Assembly: GCA_016903675.1 (NCBI GenBank)
Contig: JADQBA010000004.1
Span: forward strand, 1 to 64,000
Direction of reading: 5' to 3'
DNA: 64,000 nt
DNA from: Stigonema ocellatum SAG 48.90 = DSM 106950
GTDB taxonomy: Bacteria > Cyanobacteriota > Cyanobacteriia > Cyanobacteriales > Nostocaceae
Position 1 is the stretch's first letter. Each line of letters begins with the position of its first letter. The notes below the pieces were generated by a model. It was not told where the DNA came from. It saw only the letters and a program-made list of their open reading frames with translations, and ran no database searches. The position numbers and the translations under genes were made by a program. Below, one piece after another: positions 17,580-27,394 of this stretch.

Positions 17580-18272
17580 ATGGCGATTACCCACCAGTCC
17601 TCAACTAAGCAAGATATCCTAGAATATCTCCTGAAACAGTCACAAGCATCAGCCCTTGAGCTAGCCGCAGCTCTAGACGTTAGCCCCCAAGCAATTCGTC
17701 GTCATCTCAAAGATTTGGAGGTTCAGAACCTAATTCTGTTCTCTTCGGTACAGACGGGAATGGGGCGTCCGCAGCATATGTATCAACTGAGTCGTCAGGG
17801 ACGGGACCTCCTAAATCGGGCTGCGAGCGATCGCGTTGGTGATAGCTACGGTCAATTTGCTGTTTCTTTACTAGATACCCTAGCAGAAACGGTAGGACAT
17901 GACCAGGTAAGTTCGATTTTACGAAAACAGTGGGAGCGCAAAGCACTCTTATATCAAGAACACTTGGGTAATGCTTCCCTACCTCAGAGGGTAGCTACCT
18001 TGGTAGAACTGAGAAAAGCTGAAGGCTTCATGGCTGAGTATTACCCTGTAGATGAGAGTGAGTCATCACAAGGCGATCGTTTTATTTTAACTGAGCATAA
18101 TTGCGCGATTTCCAACGTTGCTGAGTCATTCCCGAGTGTGTGCGATCATGAATTAGAAATGTTTGCCGCAGTGCTACCCGACTGTACAGTAGAGCGCACC
18201 CATTGGATTATTAACGGCGAACACCGTTGCGGCTATTTAGTCCAAGCACGAAAGCAAAACAAGAATGGGTAA
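17580..18272 (+). CDS. sufR: Iron-sulfur cluster biosynthesis repressor SufR
   Basis: 230 residues. The N-terminal winged helix (TKQDILEYLLKQSQASALEL, LDVSPQAIRRHLKDLE) is DeoR/ArsR-like, and the C-terminal part holds the cluster cysteines: NCAISNVAESFPSVCDHELE and CTVERTHWIINGEHRCGYLV. SufR represses sufBCDS when it binds a [4Fe-4S] cluster. It is divergent from sufB with two CAAC-N6-GTTG sites in the 227-bp gap. Confidence 0.95.
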   Translation: MAITHQSSTKQDILEYLLKQSQASALELAAALDVSPQAIRRHLKDLEVQNLILFSSVQTGMGRPQHMYQLSRQGRDLLNRAASDRVGDSYGQFAVSLLDTLAETVGHDQVSSILRKQWERKALLYQEHLGNASLPQRVATLVELRKAEGFMAEYYPVDESESSQGDRFILTEHNCAISNVAESFPSVCDHELEMFAAVLPDCTVERTHWIINGEHRCGYLVQARKQNKNG

Positions 18273-18387
18273 ACTCATTTTTCACATTAATTTTAGGTTA
18301 TTTGTAATGGGTAATCGGTAATGGGGTTTACCAATTATCAATTATCAATTACTATTACCCGTTACGAATTAGCAATTAGCAAATCAT

Positions 18388-18648
18388 ATGGATTCACCAC
18401 AACAGCAACCGTCAACACAATTTTTAACCCTAGAAGAGTCAGCAAAGGTAGATGCTGCTTTACTTTCCTCCCCAGAAAAATTTTTAACTAGATTGACAAT
18501 TTCTTCTCTTAAGCTTTTGAAGCACATTGCTCAAGAGTACAATGTTGCTGTTGAAAATTTGACAGTGCCGCAAATTATCGATTGGTTTGAGAAAGATGGC
18601 AAAATTCGCCGCGAACAGGGTATCGATGCTTCATATTTGAAGTGGTAG
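18388..18648 (+). CDS. Conserved cyanobacterial hypothetical protein
   Basis: 86 residues, ATG at 18388. Helical, with TLEESAKVDAALLSSPEKFL and SLKLLKHIAQEYNVAVENLT, ending in SYLKW. Proteins of this appearance are common in cyanobacteria but have no named function that I know. It is downstream of sufR by 115 bp. Confidence 0.7.
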   Translation: MDSPQQQPSTQFLTLEESAKVDAALLSSPEKFLTRLTISSLKLLKHIAQEYNVAVENLTVPQIIDWFEKDGKIRREQGIDASYLKW

Positions 18649-18692
18649 TTGTTTGGTGTTAGTTGGTTTTTCTATAGCAGTCCTAAATGATT

Positions 18693-18747
18693 CGTAAACG
18701 GAGAGAAACCCGGTAACTTTGGCGAAACCGGGTTTCTCCACGTTTAC
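18693..18747 (+). terminator. Strong hairpin downstream of the 86-residue gene
   Basis: GTAAACGGAGAGAAACCCGG pairs with CCGGGTTTCTCCACGTTTAC, with ACCGGGTTTCTC as the inner stem. There is no clear T-run, so it may be a dispersed hairpin repeat and not an intrinsic terminator. The following 18748-19164 has only a CCCCACTCCC repeat at about 18785-18827 and no gene. Confidence 0.55.
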
Positions 18748-19164
18748 CTATTGGGTACACTCCTTTAGATGAACATTTCTCTTCCCCATGCCCCTATCCC
18801 CACTCCCCACTCCCTACTCCCCACCCCAAGTGCTAGCCAAAAATTTCTGAGGAAATTACTGCCGTAAATTCACGTAGATAATTATTTCAACATTATCCGC
18901 ATGGATTTGCGGTGGCAATTTTGGGTTGCTCAGATCCAGGAATGAAGGCATTTCTGTAGGCGATGATTTGTAGCTTGTGAAAACGGACATTGTAACAAAA
19001 TAGACGGCGAGGCTCTAGTGTAAACCCTAGAATATGGCTAATTCTTCATGAATCTTTTGTAAAAGTAAAGGAATGGAGTTTTCAAAATGGAATATTTTTG
19101 TTTTAATGGACAAGCAATCACGGCAGTTGTTCAAGAAATTGTCAAAAATTTCAGGTGATTTACT

Positions 19165-19851
19165 GTGTACAATCGAACATTATTAATGGTAAGTGTTCTC
19201 TTGATCGGAGGCATTGCTGTAACAATGCCCTCAGAGACTCAGGCTCAGGTATTATTGGCTCCACCAAAAAAAAGCAGTACAGAGGTAAAACAACTGCTGG
19301 AAGAAGGGCGAAGGCTAGTGGATACGGGGAATTATAATGGCGCGATCGCCATTTATCAGCAAGCGGCAAGTTTGGAGCCAAAAAACGCCACCATTTCGGC
19401 TGGCATTGGGTATTTATACGCTCAACAAGGAAATTTTCCCCCAGCGTTAGCAGCTTACCGACGTGCTGTTGCTCTCAACCCTAACAATGGCGATTATCAA
19501 TACGCTTTAGGTTACGTCAGCGCTAATTTGGCAGACTATAAAGGAGCAAAGGAAGCTTACCGTCATGCGATACAACTCAGCAGGAGTAACGTCAATGCCT
19601 ATTTAGGATTGGCTACAGTCCTACTGCGTGTGGGAGAATACGATAATTTTAAGTGGGCATACGAACAAGCTGTAAAGCTGGACCCGAAAAACCCTCAAGC
19701 TTACGAGTTACGGGGTACGATGTTGATGAAGCAGGGTAAATCCAAAGAAGCAATTGTCGTGTTTCAACAAGCCCGTGATTTGTACGAACGGCAGGGTAAA
19801 TCGGACAGCGTTGCTAGGGTAAACGCCGTGCTACGCAACTTAGGAGTATGA
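19165..19851 (+). CDS. Exported TPR-repeat protein
   Basis: 228 residues, starting with GTG at 19165. Residues 1-27 form a signal peptide (LLMVSVLLIGGIAVTMPSET, cleavage near AQA). Four to five TPR units follow, e.g. GNYNGAIAIYQQAASLEPKN, GNFPPALAAYRRAVALNPNN, ADYKGAKEAYRHAIQLSRSN and GEYDNFKWAYEQAVKLDPKN. It is probably a periplasmic or thylakoid-lumen scaffolding protein; partners are unknown. It stands alone upstream of the convergent 106-residue ORF. Confidence 0.88.
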   Translation: MYNRTLLMVSVLLIGGIAVTMPSETQAQVLLAPPKKSSTEVKQLLEEGRRLVDTGNYNGAIAIYQQAASLEPKNATISAGIGYLYAQQGNFPPALAAYRRAVALNPNNGDYQYALGYVSANLADYKGAKEAYRHAIQLSRSNVNAYLGLATVLLRVGEYDNFKWAYEQAVKLDPKNPQAYELRGTMLMKQGKSKEAIVVFQQARDLYERQGKSDSVARVNAVLRNLGV

Positions 19852-19858
19852 GACGAAT

Positions 19859-20179
19859 CTAATCTAATTGCCGTCCGGTGAGTTCTACAAAAATATCTTC
19901 TAAGTTAGAGGGACGAACCATCATCCCAGTTTTATCGTGCTGCTGATCCAAGTAGATGTTTGCTGCTGCTAAAGTGGGGAAAAACACATATTCCCAAAGG
20001 TATCCCACTTGCTTCATCACCAAACCTTCACCGTGAGAGGAGCGATCGCACAAATATTCGACCTCATCCAGATATCGCTCTAGTTCATGAACATTCCGGA
20101 TACTGGGAAATGAATGCAAGTCCTTGGGTATACTGATGTTGCGGCATAAATAACTTTTAACTTCAGGAGTGGAGCGCAA
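19859..20179 (-). CDS. Small hypothetical protein ending like an ABC-transporter ATPase tail
   Basis: 106 residues. The last 18, PSNLEDIFVELTGRQLD with preceding residues, closely resemble the C-terminus of ABC-2 type transporter ATPases (LEDVFxxLTGRxL). The preceding part (LERYLDEVEYLCDRSSHGEG, YLWEYVFFPTLAAANIYLDQ) does not look like an ABC protein and has no Walker motifs. It could be a chimera, or a remnant of an ATPase gene joined to unrelated sequence. Its start overlaps the start region of ccmP on the other strand. Confidence 0.45.
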   Translation of the reverse strand: MRSTPEVKSYLCRNISIPKDLHSFPSIRNVHELERYLDEVEYLCDRSSHGEGLVMKQVGYLWEYVFFPTLAAANIYLDQQHDKTGMMVRPSNLEDIFVELTGRQLD

Positions 20180-20183
20180 AACT

Positions 20184-20825
20184 TTGGGAATAGAACTACG
20201 CAGCTTCGTATTTCTCGACAGCCTGCAACCTCAACATGCAGCATATATGGGAACAGTAGCCCAAGGTTTTTTGCCATTACCAGGGGATACATCGCTGTGG
20301 ATTGAAATCTCTCCTGGTATCGAAATTAATCGGATTACGAATATAGCACTCAAATCTGCCTCTGTCCATCCAGGAGTACTGGTAGTCGAAAGACTGTACG
20401 GTCTATTGGAAGTTCATTCTAGCTCCTTTGGCGAAACGCAATCTGCGGGTCAAGCCATTTTGGCTACACTAGGAGTCCAAAAAGAACAATGTCTCAAACC
20501 GCGTGTCGTTTCTAGCCAGATTATACGCAACATTGATGCTTACCAAACACAACTTATCAATCGCACGCGACGGGGACAGCTACTACTGGCGGGACAAACA
20601 TTGTATGTCTTGGAGGTTGAGCCTGCTGCTTACGCCGCACTAGCTGCAAATGAAGCGGAGAAAGCAGCGGCAATTAATATCCTTGAAGTTCAAGCTGTAG
20701 GCAGCTTTGGACGGCTTTACTTAGGTGGAAAAGAACAGGATATTCTTGCAGGTGCAGCGTCCGCGTTAACGGCGATAGAAAGTGTAGCAGGTCGGCTACG
20801 TCCCCAGAGTGGCGCTACTGAATAA
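20184..20825 (+). CDS. ccmP: Carboxysome shell protein CcmP (BMC-T)
   Basis: 213 residues from the TTG at 20184, giving GIELRSFVFLDSLQPQHAAY as in CcmP homologues; a GTG at 20169 adds five residues but leaves no room for the GGAG ribosome site at 20165-20174. CcmP is a tandem-BMC-domain shell protein that forms double-stacked gated trimers in beta-carboxysomes. The first BMC domain covers residues about 1-95 with PGVLVVERLYGLLEVHSS, the second about 100-205 with VVSSQIIRNIDAYQTQLINR and AANEAEKAAAINILEVQAVG. It is located away from a ccmKLMNO locus, as usual. Confidence 0.92.
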   Translation: MGIELRSFVFLDSLQPQHAAYMGTVAQGFLPLPGDTSLWIEISPGIEINRITNIALKSASVHPGVLVVERLYGLLEVHSSSFGETQSAGQAILATLGVQKEQCLKPRVVSSQIIRNIDAYQTQLINRTRRGQLLLAGQTLYVLEVEPAAYAALAANEAEKAAAINILEVQAVGSFGRLYLGGKEQDILAGAASALTAIESVAGRLRPQSGATE

Positions 20826-20885
20826 AGGAGTTTGAAGTGTGGCAATTTGTCAGGCAAAAGTTGCTGAAATTGATAAACTTCTTAG

Positions 20886-20950
20886 TTCGTAGTAGCGCTT
20901 TAGCGCCGGTTAAACCGCGATTTAGCCGGCGCTAAAGCGCTACTACAAAC
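20886..20950. repeat. Long hairpin of the GTAGTAGCGCTTTAGCGCC family
   Basis: GTAGTAGCGCTTTAGCGCCG and its inverse CGGCGCTAAAGCGCTACTAC pair over about 20 bp, with a smaller inner palindrome. A near copy is at 44058-44122. It lies between ccmP and the dynamin-like gene. Confidence 0.85.
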
Positions 20951-21009
20951 CAAGCAAAGTCTGGAAAAGCTATCTTGGATCTGAATCAGGAACTTTTATA
21001 AAAAGCGAC

Positions 21010-23551
21010 ATGGCAGTAGAACAATTGCACCGCTATAAAGAATACGGGGAATCTGTACTCCAGAGTCTTGAGTTGGTATCACAAAACCCACCGCCCAAGG
21101 AAAATTGGGTTCCCAGCAGCATCCATGAAAGCATCCAGCGTCTTCAGCAGTCAGCCCAGAGAACAGTGCAGCTTGCATCCTCGCCAGTCAAAATCGGCAT
21201 CATGGGGGAATTCAGTAGCGGAAAAACCTTGCTTCTTGGTAGTCTAATTGGCTATGCCGATGCCTTACCAGTCAGTGAAACCCCCACCACCGGTAACGTT
21301 ACTGCTATCCACCTCGTTCCACAACAGGATTTTCAAACCACAAAAGTTGGTAATTTTACAGTTGAATATCTTTCTCATGAAGGAGTAAAAGAATGCCTAC
21401 ACTTCATGCTTGAGGAAGCCCAAAAACGAGTAAAAGCAGCAGAAGTGTCTCTAGCAGAACTTGCTACCTTGAAAAGTTTACAACTGACAACTGTCGTTGA
21501 CACTGACCATATCCTCACATGGTGTGAGCAAGTATGGAATCAGACCCAAAGCTTGGAACTACGCTCTCTGCTTCGTGAATTGGTAGTGTTTGTCCGTACA
21601 TATAAGATGTATGGAGAACATATCTGTGGCAGACGCTACCAAATTGATAATACCACTGGTCACAAAGGGCTGACACTAGCTGAGCCGCCCATGAATATCT
21701 TAGAACTCACCTTTGACCGTCTACCTCCTGCGCCCAAACTTTGGGAAACATTCACCCAGCCATCAGCCAAAGACTTGCACAATAGCTTCTCATTAATTCG
21801 CCGCATAGATATCACCGTCACGGTATCAAAGGAAATCTGGAATTTGTCTTCTTTGCAAGGGACAAATGAGTTTATTCTCCTAGACTTTCCGGGCTTAGGA
21901 TCTGCTGATTCTGGCGTCAGGGATGCCTTTTTGTCTTTGCGGGAACTTTCCGATGTACAAACTATCCTACTGCTGCTGAACGGTAGATATCCTGGCGGCA
22001 TAACCGCAGCCAAAATCCGCAGTATGCTTGAGCGGGATAAGGGACAGAACCTCAAAGACCGTATTATAGTAGGTGTGGGGCGTTTTAATCAACTCCCTCT
22101 CGGACGCAATGATGAACGTGCTATGGACGACCTTTTGTCAGAGCCGCTACTTTCGGAAGAAGAGTTACTTGACCGCCTAGGCATTCTCCAGCTTACCATG
22201 GCCAGCGCCAGCAATTTGACAACAGAAAAAAAGAATATTGTCCTGCTGTCGCAACTCTATGGGCTGACTAAACAAGCAGAACTTTCCTCCCTTGTGCAAG
22301 TTTGCTCACCAGAGTTTTTGCCAGAACTGGACAAACCAAACAAACCGGAAGAGTCAGATCTGCGGCAGAAATGGCAGCAATTGAGTGAAATGTTACCCAC
22401 CTCTAGTACACTACATAAGCAACTGAGTGACTATGCTGAGGATGGAGGCATTGGCAGGTTGCGCTCATTACTCAAGGAGCATGTAGCTGTTCATGGCATG
22501 AAACAACTTCTAGAAGACACTCAAAGGGCTGCGGAGATTGTGCGTAAGGAGCAGGGTCACCTAAAGAATTTGCTACAAGAAATCCCAGCGTATATACCCA
22601 TTGTAGAAAGCCCTGCTTTTCTTACTTTACGGGAAGCGATCGAGAACCTAGTCACTACCTACAGGCAATTTCAAGAAGATTTAGAAAAACAGCCCATATT
22701 AAAGAACCGCAATGGTGTAGCAGTCAGCGATGTGGTTAAGGATGAGCTAACTAATAAAATATTCTTTGATTGGAGCGAATGGACTTTGCTCTTTGACAGA
22801 ACCAAAAATGGAACGATCGCTTTAACCAAAACTGAAAGCTTTTTTGAGGAAGATGAAGTTGACGACTTCATTCCCACTAAAAGTGACGATTTTTATCCCG
22901 CATTTGTACAAACCATTAACGAAATGCAAGGTTTCGCTCACCATTGCACTATAGAAGCAGTGACAGACTTGTTTAGCAAATTGTCTAATGATGTGGCAAT
23001 AGAACGCGACAAACTGAATACAATTTTACTACCAGATAAAGAACAAAATATCGAGAAAAAATTTGGTAGAAATCAAGTCCGCCTATTCAGAAACCTTCTA
23101 CGAGGTATAGATCCTGTTAATAAATGGCAAAAGCTCATCATCCAACATAGCGGATTGGCACTAAGTGTTCCTCCTATCAATGCTGAAGCCTTATTTCCCT
23201 TAGCACGTAAGGACGACTTGCACTCCAGTGGTCAAATCTTTGACTGGAGTCCTGATAAACAGTTTCTTGTTCCCCCAAGACCATTTAATCACCAGATTGT
23301 CGTCTTACGACTGCGAGACGAAATCACCAGTAGTTCAGGATTGCACCTCATCCAGTACGTGAGTCAGTTAACCAAACAAGTGAAATCTTCTTTTTCCCAA
23401 GCTCTCAAGGAGATAATAGACAATCTGCAAGAACTTTTAAAATCGAAACACGAACCCTTGCTGAGGTACATCGCCTCCGCAGAAGAAAGCACCTCTCCCT
23501 CCACCCCACCTTGGTTAGACAACCTTGGACAAATCCCAACTATTAACTGGG

Positions 23552-23571
<20 letters not shown>
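21010..23571 (+). CDS. Dynamin-like large GTPase (first gene of a three-gene cluster)
   Basis: 853 residues. G1 motif GEFSSGKT at residues 66-73 follows KIGIM, a threonine-containing switch (ETPTTGNVTAIHL) serves as G2, and G3 is DFPGLGS at 292-298. Long helical regions follow (residues about 470-840: LKEHVAVHGMKQLLEDTQRA and onwards), as in bacterial dynamin-like or SrfC-type proteins. No transmembrane segment is evident. The last residues WGMGSRE and the stop are contributed by a GGGGAGTAGGG short repeat, so the native C-terminus may have been replaced. The next two genes, an Hsp70-fold ATPase and an unknown protein, are in the same direction. Role unknown; resemblance in gene order to the proteobacterial srfABC set is an inference. 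Confidence 0.85.
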
Positions 23572-23794
<223 letters not shown>

Positions 23795-23802
23795 TCATCA
23801 AA

Positions 23803-26800
23803 ATGCCAGTCAAGATTGAGCTTTTAGATCGTTACCAACTCTGTCTTAAAGACAATAGCCTGTTGCTTTTACCAGTCATAGAAATAAAACCTACGGCTGG
23901 TTTCAATTTACCCCATATTTCCCGAATTGATATTTCTGTCAGCGGTACACCAGAAGACATAGCAGCACGGATACAATCAGGCTATAAAAGTGTTAACTTT
24001 AGCACAAACAAACTACCTGTACTTTCTAGCCCACATCGATTAATTCAAACTGAATGTAGCTGGGATAAACCTTTACCAGCAGGTGTCAACTGCAATTTGC
24101 TAGTTCTTGTAGAGTATTTCGACTCCGATAATGGAACTGGGGGGCCAAATCTATCTGCAAGCAAAACTGTTACATCTGAGTGCAATATATGGACTTTGGG
24201 AGATATATTATTTACACCAATGTTAGTCAAACAGTCATTTCAACCCGAACCAACTCAATTTAGCAAGAAGCCAGAAATTACCTATCCAGGTTGGTTCGCT
24301 ATTGATTTTGGCACGTCTAACTCCACAGTCACACTCTACGATCCCAAAGTTATTGTGACTCCAGATAGTTTGCCTAGTGAGCAAGAGGTGCGGTTGCGCG
24401 ATCGCTTAGCAGTATGGCTCAATCAATGTCTTGTGGATGAGTTACCAGGTATCAGTCGTGATGCTTGGGATACAGAGTGGCAAAAGTTTCTCAATGAAAT
24501 TAATAAAATTTTATCTGCTAGCATAGATAGGCTACCACATAATCTAGGTGATCAACTATTTCGCGGCGTTAACAGTATCAACTTGTTGGAAGCTATCCGG
24601 CAAATAGAAATCTGTCTAAGCAAACGCCTACCTTGGTTTCGTCGCGCCGCCAGTAAACGCTTGAACCAGATATACCACGAAGTCTTCCGCGTCCCCCCTC
24701 TTGAGTGGCAAAGTTTGATACCAGTAGAACTGGATAAAGACCGTCGTCTCAATGAAATTCCCAGTGAGTTAGAAGTCGTCAGTCTAGAACCTTCTTTACC
24801 AGAGGACGATCCGGCAAAAGTTAAAGTTATTGTGGGAGAAAAAGCAAGACAGCACAGACTAAACGCCATTGGTAATGGAGAGGAGATTGAAGGTAAGTTC
24901 CTCCACTCACCCAAACGCTACTTTGGTCAAGAACGCTATTTTCACATCACTCTCAATGGTAAAGAGGACACAATTCAGGTTAACAAACTACTTCAAGCTG
25001 CTTATGCTGAACTCATAGAGTTGACTGAAGAGTACCGTCAACGTTACCCTGGTAAATGTTCTGAGGGAAAATTCTACCGTGCAGTGGTGACTTACCCAAC
25101 AATTGCTTCACCATTTGTGCGCCGCGAGATTGAGGACTTAGTAAAAAAACTGGATATAGAAGATGTGCAGATGGCTTATGACGAAGCAATATCAGTAGCT
25201 ATCTTCTTCCTTTGGCGTGAATTTGGCGGCGATTTGAACGTGGGGCTTGAGTCTTTCAAAACTCGCTGTCGTTACAACGGGGACAAATGGTGGCAAAATG
25301 TCCTAGTGTTAGATATCGGTGGGGGAACGACTGATTTGGCGCTGATTCGCCTGACACTGCAAGAAATTAACCCCTTCGAGCCTGGTGAAGACCGAGGCGA
25401 TGGGGGACGCTACTATAAACTTACCCCCAAACTGTTAGGTTCTTCTGGTCATTTGCAGTTAGGTGGCGAACTCATTACACTGCGGCTTTTTCTGCTGATG
25501 AAAGCGGCTATTGCTGACTGTCTGTTAACAGCAGTCACCGAAGAACGCTTAGGAAAAGATGTCTTGAAAATGCAGCAAGAAGAATTGAGCGATCGCTTCC
25601 TCCACAACGGCAAATTCCACCCAGGCTGGTTATTAGCTTGTGTAGATAAGGAGATTCGAGAAGGCGACGCTTACAAAGATGCTTTAAATGTAGCAGAAAA
25701 AGTCCTACCCACGCGCTGGAAAAACTCACCATCTCGGGTACAAACCTTTTACACCCTTTGGGAACAGGCGGAAAATGCGAAAATTACACTCGGACAAAAG
25801 CGGCAAAAAGATGCAGATGTACCCACTTTCACCCTCGATGGGCAGAAAATTTCTGAACTGCTGCTACAAAACGACATTCAATTGCCAAACAAGGTTATTG
25901 AGAGTCTGAGTGTTACCCTTACAGTACAGCAATTTGAAAGGGCAGTATCTTCTGTGATTCAAGAAGCTGTAGGTATTGCCAAAGGGCTGGTAGAGAATGC
26001 TTTAGAACCCAAGGTTTCAAATTTGCCAGATTCCCAAAGCCATAAAGAGCAAGTAGATTGGTTGATTCTCTCGGGAAAAACCTGTAATCTTGAATTAGTC
26101 GAACGTGAACTCTACCGGGTGTTTAGCAAGTCTGACTATTTAGTGTGGAACGAAGAGCGAGTCACCTTTGAACCAGAATATACTAAACTAGCAACTTCTG
26201 CTGGAGCCTGTTTTGCTGAGAAACTTAGGCAACTAGGTTTCGCCCCTCAAGAGTCTAAGGAATTACTGCGCAGAGGCGCGAACCAACTATATATAGATGT
26301 CAAAAACTTATTTTATTTCCTCCCATGCTCCTTTAAGAGGGAGGTCATTGGGGGAAGTTTAGATCCGATTTTTCTGGCTGGTCAAGAGTTGTATCAACTC
26401 CAAGCTGGTGATGCCATGGCGAAGTTTCGCAGTAGTTGGCAGGGAATGCAATTGACCAATAACATTATACGTCAGGACTTTGAGAATATCAAACCTCAGC
26501 TTTGGGGCAGCTATAACGGCGACGCACTGATGAAAAAACTGGAAATGAATGAGGATGATTTTAAAAATTATATCAAAGTCCAGTTTGAGATTAATCAAAA
26601 GCTTGATATCGACCTGCTGCTTTGTCGGGGTAATCCCTACTACTTAATTCCTGTGAATATTCCCTATCTTGATGCAGCAAAAGCAATCTTGACCTCACCA
26701 GTGATTTCTGAGGAAAATAAGGTACTATGCGATATTGCTGTCAATGTTGCTGAATCTGCAAATGCTTTGAAAACAGATGCTCATACTGTGGTATTTGCCG

Positions 26801-27189
26801 CCAATAAAAACTACAGTAAAGATTTGAGAGTTTTTCGATATGACAATGGTGCTGTGCAGCCACAAGGAAGGGGTTTAATTGCTGAATTACCTCCTTTTCC
26901 TACAAGTGGTAAACACACTTTCTACTTCCAATTTAATAACCCAAAATCCAATAAGTGGGAACTGATTGGGGAATTGCCTGCACCATTGGTTAAAAGCGAG
27001 TATCCTTGTCGATATTATGTTTCTCTCAACGAGAAAGGTATCTTGCGAGTACATGCTTTTGAAGTTCCTTACTGGACATCAACAAGTCCAGAATGTCTCA
27101 AGCAAGAGGGTTGCGTTTTTCGTGACACTCTCCAACCACAACCTAATGATATTAAAGCAGAGCGTGACCCGTTTTCTGGAGAACATTGA
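23803..27189 (+). CDS. Very large Hsp70/actin-fold ATPase (SrfB-like architecture)
   Basis: 1128 residues from ATG 23803 (MPVKIELLDRYQ); the longer frame from 23662 is repeat-encoded and rejected. An N-terminal domain of about 160 residues precedes the ATPase: phosphate-1 motif IDFGTSNSTV at 167-176, connect region YDEAISVAIFFLW, phosphate-2 DIGGGTTDLAL at 504-514, adenosine motif LILSGKTCNLELV near 754. Unusually long insertions separate the motifs, and a C-terminal beta-rich domain (about 870-1128) replaces the normal Hsp70 substrate-binding domain. Such giant Hsp70-like proteins resemble SrfB. Sitting 232 bp behind a dynamin-like GTPase and ahead of an unknown protein, it probably acts with both. 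Cytoplasmic; substrate unknown. Confidence 0.85.
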   Translation: MPVKIELLDRYQLCLKDNSLLLLPVIEIKPTAGFNLPHISRIDISVSGTPEDIAARIQSGYKSVNFSTNKLPVLSSPHRLIQTECSWDKPLPAGVNCNLLVLVEYFDSDNGTGGPNLSASKTVTSECNIWTLGDILFTPMLVKQSFQPEPTQFSKKPEITYPGWFAIDFGTSNSTVTLYDPKVIVTPDSLPSEQEVRLRDRLAVWLNQCLVDELPGISRDAWDTEWQKFLNEINKILSASIDRLPHNLGDQLFRGVNSINLLEAIRQIEICLSKRLPWFRRAASKRLNQIYHEVFRVPPLEWQSLIPVELDKDRRLNEIPSELEVVSLEPSLPEDDPAKVKVIVGEKARQHRLNAIGNGEEIEGKFLHSPKRYFGQERYFHITLNGKEDTIQVNKLLQAAYAELIELTEEYRQRYPGKCSEGKFYRAVVTYPTIASPFVRREIEDLVKKLDIEDVQMAYDEAISVAIFFLWREFGGDLNVGLESFKTRCRYNGDKWWQNVLVLDIGGGTTDLALIRLTLQEINPFEPGEDRGDGGRYYKLTPKLLGSSGHLQLGGELITLRLFLLMKAAIADCLLTAVTEERLGKDVLKMQQEELSDRFLHNGKFHPGWLLACVDKEIREGDAYKDALNVAEKVLPTRWKNSPSRVQTFYTLWEQAENAKITLGQKRQKDADVPTFTLDGQKISELLLQNDIQLPNKVIESLSVTLTVQQFERAVSSVIQEAVGIAKGLVENALEPKVSNLPDSQSHKEQVDWLILSGKTCNLELVERELYRVFSKSDYLVWNEERVTFEPEYTKLATSAGACFAEKLRQLGFAPQESKELLRRGANQLYIDVKNLFYFLPCSFKREVIGGSLDPIFLAGQELYQLQAGDAMAKFRSSWQGMQLTNNIIRQDFENIKPQLWGSYNGDALMKKLEMNEDDFKNYIKVQFEINQKLDIDLLLCRGNPYYLIPVNIPYLDAAKAILTSPVISEENKVLCDIAVNVAESANALKTDAHTVVFAANKNYSKDLRVFRYDNGAVQPQGRGLIAELPPFPTSGKHTFYFQFNNPKSNKWELIGELPAPLVKSEYPCRYYVSLNEKGILRVHAFEVPYWTSTSPECLKQEGCVFRDTLQPQPNDIKAERDPFSGEH

Positions 27190-27394
27190 ATGGGGAGTGG
27201 GGAATGGGGAGTAGGGAGTGGGGAATGTAAACATGATAAGCACTTCTCATCCGAATAAAGTACAAATTCATCTGTATTCATCTGCGTTCATCTGCGTTCA
27301 TCTGCGGTTCCATAATTCATAAATTATAGTTTTTAATTTTTCATTCCTCCCCACTCTCTATTTTCAAAACAGAAGAAGTGAAAACCGAAGAAAT

